Source: Eunapius fragilis (taxonomy: Eukaryota; Porifera; Demospongiae; Spongillida; Spongillidae). Taken from it: 64,000 nucleotides of DNA. Each line of letters begins with the position of its first letter. Position 1 is the first letter of the stretch. The notes beneath the pieces are model-generated. The model searched no databases, was not told the DNA's origin, and saw only the letters and a program-made list of their open reading frames with translations. The stretch spans positions 15,425,338 to 15,489,337 of the forward strand of contig OY811971.1 in assembly GCA_963681505.1 (NCBI GenBank), in the 5' to 3' direction. Below, one piece after another: positions 55,955 to 64,000 of this stretch. Made by a program: the position numbers and the translations under genes.

Positions 55955-57494
55955 CAGGGCCGGCGCCGCGGTATAAAGAGTGGTCCGGTTGTACAGTAGT
56001 GACCCAAACCAGCCCAGCTAGGGGGTATTGGGGAGCGCTGTAAGCTCCCCCGGCCCATCGGGGTCTGGAGCTCCGCCCCAGAAGTTATAGGTTTTTGCGT
56101 TGTATAACCCTACAATACTTACGCCAACATAACTGCATGAAACGGAGGCAGAAATATCATATCTTAGCGCGCGCGAAGTTTTGCGTGTTATTTAATTTAT
56201 CCAATAAATTAAACAAATTTCCGCGCCGCCCAAGTCAGCAATATGCATGTCGCGCGCGGCTAGCGATATCGATGACTTTTGAGATAGTTTTTTAGACGCG
56301 TTATATTTCTTATACAGACATTGCATTATGATTTAATTTTTTGCAAAGAAAATAAAACAGCGAGTGCATGCATAAACAAAGTCAGTGCATGCATGTATAG
56401 TTGCGTGAGTTAACTATAGCTCTATATAAAGAAAGATCATAGGGGAAAGGTAGCAAACGTGATTCTTCTTGACTCGTTCTTCATTATGTATTCATTGGCA
56501 ATGCACTTCAAATCAAGTCTGTCCGTCATTTCTTGATGATAATGTAGTATCATAAGGTGGTTAATTCGTTTAACCTGACCTGTGACATTGTACTCCTAAG
56601 ATATGATTTGATCCTATGCAATGCACTGAATGATCGCTCCGATGTAGCATTAGTTGCTGGTAGGGTGACTAATAGCTGAAAGAGCCTCACAACAGCGCCA
56701 AGCAGCTTTCGCTGCATTGTGCATAGTGCTAAAAGGGCTGTCTTGATGGATTGACTGATGCATGGTTTCTCATTTGCAGCTACTTCTGTACCATAAAGTG
56801 TACGTAGGGTTAAGAGTTCAGCCGCAAGCTCTATTTTGTTGAAATCATTTGTAAAAAAAAGCCGGTTACACATGCACAAAATCAAGCTCCTCTTCATAAT
56901 TCTGGCCTTTGCATGCCTTAAACAAAAGTTGTTCCACGTTGGAGAAGGTTTTGAAGCCTTTTTGGTCAAATCTGCTGCGGATGCTCATCACTGCAAGGTC
57001 AAAACATTCGAAAAACACTCGACGGTATTCATCCTTAGGAGATGTAGCAAACTAAGCCGGATCAATGCCTCTCTCAAATCGCTGTGGTACCTTTCGCTTC
57101 CTTGGTAGCAATGGCTCATCAATATCAAACTGCACCCTCATTTTTTCAATCTTCTGCCAAAACAGCTCGAAGTCATTTTCATTTCGCAAACCTTCAAGTA
57201 AGCTGGGAATCGATTCTCGCACATTGACAACAGTAGCCATTTTTTACTGAATGCTGTTAACTTTATTATACATGTATAGCTAATAACATGCTGATATAGA
57301 TGTAACAGACTAGACTTTGGTTGCCACATCTGATCATGTGTAAAGTTCATGTATTAATTAACGCATAACGGATTGCGCGCGCGCGCGCGAAGTGACGTAG
57401 TGCAAGAATATACAATGATGTAATTTAAAAAGGCCTCAGTTATGAAAAGTGGTCCGGTTAAAACCGTGCAACCGGACCTGCGGCGCCGGCCCTG
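55955..57494 (-). mobile_element. hAT-type transposon inserted in the minisatellite
   Basis: Ends CAGGGCCGGCGCCGC and GCGGCGCCGGCCCTG, with GTGGTCCGGTT subterminal on both sides. Flanked by AATAG (55950-55954 and 57495-57499), which restores the satellite phrase CACCCAATAGGCACTCG when the insert is removed, so the duplication is 5 bp. Length 1,540 bp; contains a minus-strand hAT transposase remnant. Relative at 33478-34605. Confidence 0.88.
56530..57240 (-). pseudogene. hAT transposase, shortened and broken
   Basis: From the ATG at 57240: MATVVNVRESIPSLLEGLRN, then FELFWQKIEKMRVQFDIDEP, a stop after GIDPA near 57052, continuing open text EYRRVFFECFDLAVMSIRSR, and from 56969 down TNDFNKIELAAELLTLRTLY and the hATC signature ATNATSERSFSALHRIKSYL then RSTM. 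One stop and one or two frame changes. The N-terminal zinc finger and catalytic half are absent, so it is a deletion derivative of an autonomous hAT. Confidence 0.85.
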
Positions 57495-60400
57495 AATAGG
57501 CACTCGTGTCATACAATAAATGTTGGTCACCTGCAAGAATATCAATGGTGACATGGTCACCCCTGTCTCTGCCCCCATCAATGGTGGTCACTCGTGTCTT
57601 CCCCCATCAATGGTGGCCACCTCTGTCTCCCCCTCATCAATGGTGGTCACCCCTGTCTCCCCCCATTAATGGTGGTCACCCCTGTCTCTCCCCATTAATG
57701 ATGGTCATCTCTGTCTTCCCCTACCAATGGTGGTCACCACTGTCTCCCCCCATCAATGGTGGCCACCTCTGTCTCCCCTTCATCAATGGTGGTCACCCCT
57801 GTCTCCCCCCATTAATGGTGGTCCCCTCTGTCTCTCCCCATTAATGATGGTCACCTCTGTCTCCCCTCATCAATGGTGGTCACCCCTGTCTCCCCCCATC
57901 AATGGTGGTCACCCCTGTCTCCCCCCATTAATGGTGGTCACCCCTGTCTCTCCCCATTAATGATGGTCATCTCTGTCTTCCCCTACCAATGGTGGTCACT
58001 TCTGTCTCCCCCCACCAATCATGGTCACCTCTGTCTCCCCCCATCAATGGTGGTCACCCATCTCCCCCCATCAATGGTGGTCACCTCTGTCTCCCCCCAT
58101 CAATGGTGGTCACCCATGTCTCCCCCCATCAATGGTGGTCACCCATGTCTCCCCCCATCAATGGTGGTCACCTCTGTCTTCCCCCATCAATGGTGGTCAC
58201 CCCTGTCTCCCGCCATCAATGGTGGTCACCCCTGTCTCCTCGCATCAATGGTGGTCACCTCTGTCTTCCCCCATTAATGGTGGTCACCCCTGTCTCTCCC
58301 CATTAATGATGGTCATCTCTGTCTCCCCCCATCAATGGTGGCCACCTCTGTCTCCCCCTCATCAATGGTAGTCACCCCTGTCTCCCCCCATTAATAGTGG
58401 TCACCCCTGTCTCTCCCCATTAATGTTGGTCATCACTGTCTCCCCCTACCAATGGTGGTCCCCTCTGTCTCTCCCCATTAATGATGGTCATCTCTGTCTC
58501 CCCCCATCAATGGTGGTCACCCCTGTCTCCCCCCATCAATGGTGGTCAACCATGTCTCCCCCCATCAATGGTGGTCACCTCTGTCTCCCCCCATCAATGG
58601 TGGTCACCTCTGTCTTCCCCCATCAATGGTGGTCACCCCTGTCTCCCGCCATCAATGGTGGTCACCCCTGTCTCCTCGCATCAATGGTGGTCACCTCTGT
58701 CTTCCCCCATTAATGGTGGTCACCCCTGTCTCTCCCCATTAATGATGGTCATCTCTGTCTCCCCCCATCAATGGTGGCCACCTCTGTCTCCCCCTCATCA
58801 ATGGTAGTCACCCCTGTCTCCCCCCATTAATAGTGGTCACCCCTGTCTCTCCCCATTAATGTTGGTCATCACTGTCTCCCCCTACCAATGGTGGTCCCCT
58901 CTGTCTCTCCCCATTAATGATGGTCATCTCTGTCTCCCCCCATCAATGGTGGTCACCCCTGTCTCCCCCCATCAATGGTGGTCACCCCTGTCTCCCACCA
59001 TCAATGGTGGTCACCCCTGTCTCTCCCTATCAATGGTGGTCACCTCTGTCTCCCCCCATCAATGGTGGTCTCCCCTCTCCCCCCATCAATGATGGTCACC
59101 CGTCTCCCCCCATCAATGGTGGTCACCTCTGTCTCCCCCCATCAATGTTGGTCACCCATGTCTCCCCCCATCAATGGTGGTCACCCCTGTCTCCCCCCAT
59201 CAATGGTGGTCACCCCTGTCTCTCCCTATCAACGGTGGTCACCTCTGTCTCCCCCCATCAATGGTGGTCTCCCCTCTCCCCCCATCAATGATGGTCACCC
59301 GTCTCCCCCCATCAATGGTGGTCACCCATGTCTCCCCCCATCAATGGTGGTCACCCCTGTCTCCCCCCATCAATGGTGGTCACCTCTGTCTCCCCCCATC
59401 AATGGTGGTGACCCATGTCTCCCACCATCAATGGTGGTTACCACTGATGTCATCCCTCATCAATGGTGGTCACTCCTGTCTCCCCCCATCAATGGTGGTT
59501 ACCCATCTCCCCCCATCAATGGTGGTCACCCCTGTCTCCCCCCATCAATGGTGGTCACCCCTGTCTCCCCCCATCAATGGTGGTCACCCGTCTCCCCTCA
59601 TCAATGGTGGTCACCTCTGTCTCCCACCATCAATGGTAGTCACCCATGTCTCCCGACATCAATGGTGGTCACCTCTGTCTCCCCCCATCAATGGTGGTCA
59701 CCTCTGTCTCCCCCCATCAATGGTGGTCACCTCTGTCTCCCCCCACCATTGGTGGTCACCCTTGTCTCCACCCATCAATGGCGGTCACCCATGTCTCCCC
59801 CCATCAATGGTGGTCACCCCTGTCTCCCACCATCAATGGTGGTCACCCATCTCCCCCCATCAATAGAGGTCACCCCTGTCTCCCCCCATCAATGGTGGTC
59901 ACCTCTGTCTCCCCCCACCATTGGTGGTCACCCCTGTCTCCCCCCATCAATGGTGGCCACCCTGTCTCCCCCCATCAATGGTGGTCACCCCTGTCTCCCC
60001 CCATCAATGGTGGTCACCCCTGTCTCCCACCATCAATGGTGGTCACCCGTCTCCCCCCATCAATGGTGGTCACCCCTGTCTCCTCGCATCAATGGTGGTC
60101 TCCCCTGTCTCCCCCCATCAATGGTGGTCACCCCTGTCTCCCCCCATCAATGGTGGTCACCCCTGTCTCCTCGCATCAATGGTGGTCTCCCCTCTCCCCC
60201 CATCAATGATGGTCACCCCTAGGTGTCTCCTCCCATCAATGGTGGTCACCCCTGTCTCCCACCATCTATGATGGTCACTCCTGTCTCCCGCAATCAATGG
60301 TGGTCACTCCTGTCTCCCCCATCAATGGTGGTCACCCATCTCCCCCCATCAATAGAGGTCACCCCTGTCTCCCCCCATCAATGGTGGTCACCTCTGTCTC

Positions 60401-63400
60401 CCCCCACCATTGGTGGTCACCCCTGTCTCCCCCCATCAATGGTGGCCACCCGTCTCCCCCCATCAATGGTGGTTACCCCTGATGTCTTCCTCCATCAATG
60501 GTGGTCACCCGTCTCCCCCCATCAATGGTGGTCACCTCTGTCTCCCCCCATCAATGGTGGTCACCTCTGTCTCCCCCCATCAATGGTGGTCACCTCTGTC
60601 TCCCCCCATTAATCGTGGTCACCCGTCTCCCCCCATCAATGGTGATCACCCGTCTCCTCCCATCAATGGTGGTCAGCTCTGTCTCCTCCCATCAATGGTG
60701 GTCACCCTAGTCTCCCCCCATTAATGGTGGTCACCCGTCTCCCCCTCATCAATGGTGGTCATCCCTGTCTCCCCCTCATCAATGGTGGTCACCCCTGTCT
60801 CCCCCCATCAATGGTGGTCACCTCTGTCTCCCCCCATGAATGGTGGTCACCTCTGTCTCCCCCCATCAATGGTGGTCACCTCTGTCTCCCCCCATCAATG
60901 GTGGTCACCCCTGTCTCCCCCCATTAATGGTGGTCACCCCTGTCTCCCCCCATCAATGGTGATCATCTCTGTCTCCCCCCATCAATGGTGGTCACCCCTG
61001 TCTCCCCCCATCAATGGTGGTCACCCGTCTCCCCCCATCAATGGTGGTCACCCCTGTCTCCCCCCATCAATGGTGGTCACCCGTCTCCCCCCATCAATGG
61101 TGGTCACCCCTGTCTCCCCCCATCAATGGTGATCATCTCTGTCTCCCCCCATCAATGGTGGTCACCCCTGTCTCCCACCATCAATGGTGGTCACCCTTGT
61201 CTCCCCCCATCAATGGTGGTCATCCCTGTCTCCCGCCATCAATGGTGGTCACCCCTGTCTCCCGCCATCAATGGTGGTCACTCCTGTCTCCCCCCATCAA
61301 TAGTGGTCACCCATCTCCCCCCATCAATGGAGGTCACCCCTGTCTCACCCCATCAATGGTGGTCACCCCTGTCTCCCCCCACCATTGGTGGTCACCCCTG
61401 TCTCCCCCCATCAATGGCGGTCAATCTGTCTCCCCCCATCAATGGTGGTTACCCCTATCTCCCCCCATCAATGGTGGTCACCCATCTCCCCCTATCAATG
61501 GAGGTCACCCCTGTCTCCCCCCATCAATGGTGGTCACCCGTCTCCCCCCATCAATGGTGGTTACCCCTGATGTCTTCCACCATCAATCGTGGTCACCCGT
61601 CTCCCCCCATCAATGGTGGTCACCTCTGTCTCCCCCAATCAATGGTGGTCACCTCTGTCTCCCCCCATCAATGGTGGTCACCTCTGTCTCCCCCCATCAA
61701 TGGTGGTCACCCGTCTCCCCCCATCAATGGTGGTCACCCCTGTCTCCTCCCATCAATGGTGGTCACCCTAGTCTCCCCCCATCAATTGTGGTCACCCGTC
61801 TCCCCCCATCAATGGTGGTCACCCCTAGCTGTCTCCCCCCATCAATGGTGGTCACCCCTGTCTCCCCCCATCAATGGTGGTTACCTGTCTCTCCCCATCA
61901 ATGGTGGTCACCCCTGTCTCCCCACATCAATTGTGGTCACTCCTGTCTCCCTCCAGCAATGGTGGTCACCCCTAGCTGTCTCCCCCCATTAATGGTGGTC
62001 ACCCCTGTCTCCCCCCAACAATGGTGGTCACCCCTGTCTCCCCACATCAATTGTGGTCACTCCTGTCTCCCTCCATCAATGGTGGTCACCCCTAGCTGTC
62101 TCCCCCCACCAATGGTGGTCACTCCTGTCTCCCCCCATCAATGGTGGTCACTCCTGTCTCCCGCCATCAATGGTGGTCACTCCTGTCTCCCCCCATCAAT
62201 GGTGGTCACTCCTGTCTCCCCCCATCAATGGTGGTCACCCATCTCCCCCCATCAATGGAGGTCACCCCTGTCTCCCCCCATCAATGGTGGTCACCCCTGT
62301 CTCCCCCCACCATTGGTGGTCACCCCTGTCTCCCCCCATCAATGGCGGTCAATCTGTCTCCCCCCATCAATGGTGGTTACCCCTATCTCCCCCCATCAAT
62401 GGTGGTCACCCATCTCCCCCTATCAATGGAGGTCACCCCTGTCTCCCCCCATCAATGGTGGTCACCCGTCTCCCCCAATCAATGGTGGTTACCCCTGATG
62501 TCTTCCACCATCAATCGTGGTCACCCGTCTCCCCCCATCAATGGTGGTCACCTCTGTCTCCCCCAATCAATGGTGGTCACCTCTGTCTCCCCCCATCAAT
62601 GGTGGTCACCTCTGTCTCCCCCCATCAATGGTGGTCACCCGTCTCCCCCCATCAATGGTGGTCACCCCTGTCTCCTCCCATCAATGGTGGTCACCCTAGT
62701 CTCCCCCCATCAATTGTGGTCACCCGTCTCCCCCCATCAATGGTGGTCACCCCTAGCTGTCTCCCCCCATCAATGGTGGTCACCCCTGTCTCCCCCCATC
62801 AATGGTGGTTACCTGTCTCTCCCCATCAATGGTGGTCACCCCTGTCTCCCCACATCAATTGTGGTCACTCCTGTCTCCCTCCATCAATGGTGGTCACCCC
62901 TAGCTGTCTCCCCCCATTAATGGTGGTCACCCCTGTCTCCCCCCAACAATGGTGGTCACCCCTGTCTCCCCACATCAATTGTGGTCACTCCTGTCTCCCT
63001 CCATCAATGGTGGTCACCCCTAGCTGTCTCCCCCCACCAATGGTGGTCACTCCTGTCTCCCCCCATCAATGGTGGTCACTCCTGTCTCCCGCCATCAATG
63101 GTGGTCACTCCTGTCTCCCCCCATCAATGGTGGTCACCCATCTCCCCCCATCAATGGAGGTCACCCCTGTCTCCCCCCATCAATGGTGGTCACCCCTGTC
63201 TCCCCCCACCATTGGTGGTCACCCCTGTCTCCCCCCATCAATCTGTCTCCCCCCATCAATGGTGGTTACCCCTATCTCCCCCCATCAATGGTGGTCACCC
63301 ATCTCCCCCTATCAATGGTGGTCACCCCTGTCTCCCCCCATCAATGGTGGTCACCCGTCTCCCCCCATCAATGGTGGTTACCCCTGATGTCTTCCACCAT

Positions 63401-64000
63401 CAATGGTGGTCACCCGTCTCCCCCCATCAATGGTGGTCACCTCTGTCTCCCCCCATCAATGGTGGTCACCTCTGTCTCCCCCCATCAATGGTGGTCACCT
63501 CTGTCTCCCCCCATCAATGGTGGTCACCCGTCTCCCCCCATCAATGGTGGTCACCCCTGTCTCCCCCCATCAATGGTGGTCACCCCTAGCTGTCTCCTCC
63601 CATCAATGGTGGTCACCCTAGTCTCCCCCCATCAATTGTGGTCACCCGTCTCCCCCCATCAATGGTGGTCACCCCTAGCTGTCTCCCCCCATCAATGGTG
63701 GTCACCCCTGTCTCCCCCCATCAATGGTGGTTACCTGTCTCTCCCCATCAATGGTGGTCACCCCTGTCTCCCCGCATCAATTGTGGTCACTCCTGTCTCC
63801 CTCCATCAATGGTGGTCACCCCTAGCTGTCTCCCCCCATTAATGGTGGTCACCCCTGTCTCCCCCCAACAATGGTGGTCACCCCTGTCTCCCACCATCAA
63901 TGGTGGTTACCCCTGATGTCTTCCCCCATCAGTGGTGGTCACCCGTGTCTCCCCCCATCAATGGTGGTCACCCCTGTCACGGGTGATCACCTGCCGAGTT

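Larger units (their letters stand above)
50980..63980. repeat. 29-bp C-rich minisatellite, about 380 copies
   Basis: The unit is CAATGGTGGTCACCCCTGTC followed by TCCCCCCAT (29 bp), with 27-base variants (CACCCGTCTCC, CACCCATCTCC) and 33-base variants (CCTAGCTGTC, CCTGATGTC). It begins after TGTTGGTCAACTGCAAGAAT and ends at CACCCCTGTC before ACGGGTGATCACC. Higher-order copies are visible: 933 bp (51.66 and 52.59 kb), 436 bp (58.14 and 58.58 kb) and 928 bp (61.1 and 62.0 kb). Two elements interrupt it. Forward frames up to 498 codons are open only because the unit lacks stops; I do not call them genes. Confidence 0.95.

Noticed and set aside
50980-63980. Many long forward open frames (up to 498 codons) across the minisatellite
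   Set aside because: They are translations of a stop-free 29-bp tandem repeat, equally open in all forward frames, with no splice, start or domain support.

Overview
This is a eukaryotic, repeat-dominated stretch from an animal genome, most likely a marine invertebrate and possibly a sponge. That placement is an inference from several signs. Introns are very short where they can be modelled (67 bp inside a Death-domain gene). Merlin, hAT, Crypton-like, THAP and YqaJ-type transposon genes sit next to a Gypsy retroelement. TACATGTACATGTA-type palindromes and pure G or C runs of 18-30 bases are frequent. No bacterial operon, rRNA or CRISPR structure is present.

Layout. 0-2 kb: non-coding sequence with a 123-bp tandem duplication. 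2.2-7.2 kb: a 4.96-kb DNA transposon flanked by TTAA, with matching 25-bp inverted ends and one intact intronless gene (1,343 aa) carrying Cys clusters, three candidate catalytic acids, an acidic repeat insert and a C-terminal SAP domain. I cannot assign it to a named superfamily. 7.7-8.3 kb: a Crypton/DUF3504-type exon and a tRNA-Glu-like relic. 9.8-15.6 kb: exon-like remains of one or more host genes, split by a 1.7-kb imperfect palindrome. 15.7-17.5 kb: a 322-bp element with perfect 50-bp inverted ends and 9-bp target duplication, then an apparently intact Merlin transposon with 8-bp target duplication. 19.3-23.2 kb: pieces of two hAT transposases in opposite orientation around a hairpin. 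23.5-30.6 kb: a broken Gypsy element with only a 3' LTR, invaded by a small element with convergent THAP and SWIM/YqaJ gene pieces.

30.6-43.9 kb: mostly non-coding, with an ATCGAT-rich satellite, a hAT inserted into another hAT, a Death-domain membrane-protein gene (35.3-38.0 kb, perhaps to 38.85 kb), two integrase-like fossils and a four-copy unnamed repeat family. 43.9-46.2 kb: a hAT with a Merlin copy inserted in it. 46.6-50.6 kb: non-autonomous hAT-like elements, including one of 1,938 bp with a perfect 8-bp target duplication, and a perfect 132-bp-arm palindrome. 51-64 kb: one huge C-rich minisatellite with a 29-bp unit (about 380 copies), itself invaded by two hAT-type elements with visible target duplications. 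The long open frames across that array are artefacts of a stop-free repeat.

The only convincing non-transposon gene is the Death-domain protein. The rest of the coding sequence is transposon proteins, two of which (the TTAA element and the first Merlin) look whole. The layered insertions give a relative order: satellite before its hAT guests, hAT before the Merlin inside it, and Gypsy before the THAP/YqaJ element inside it.
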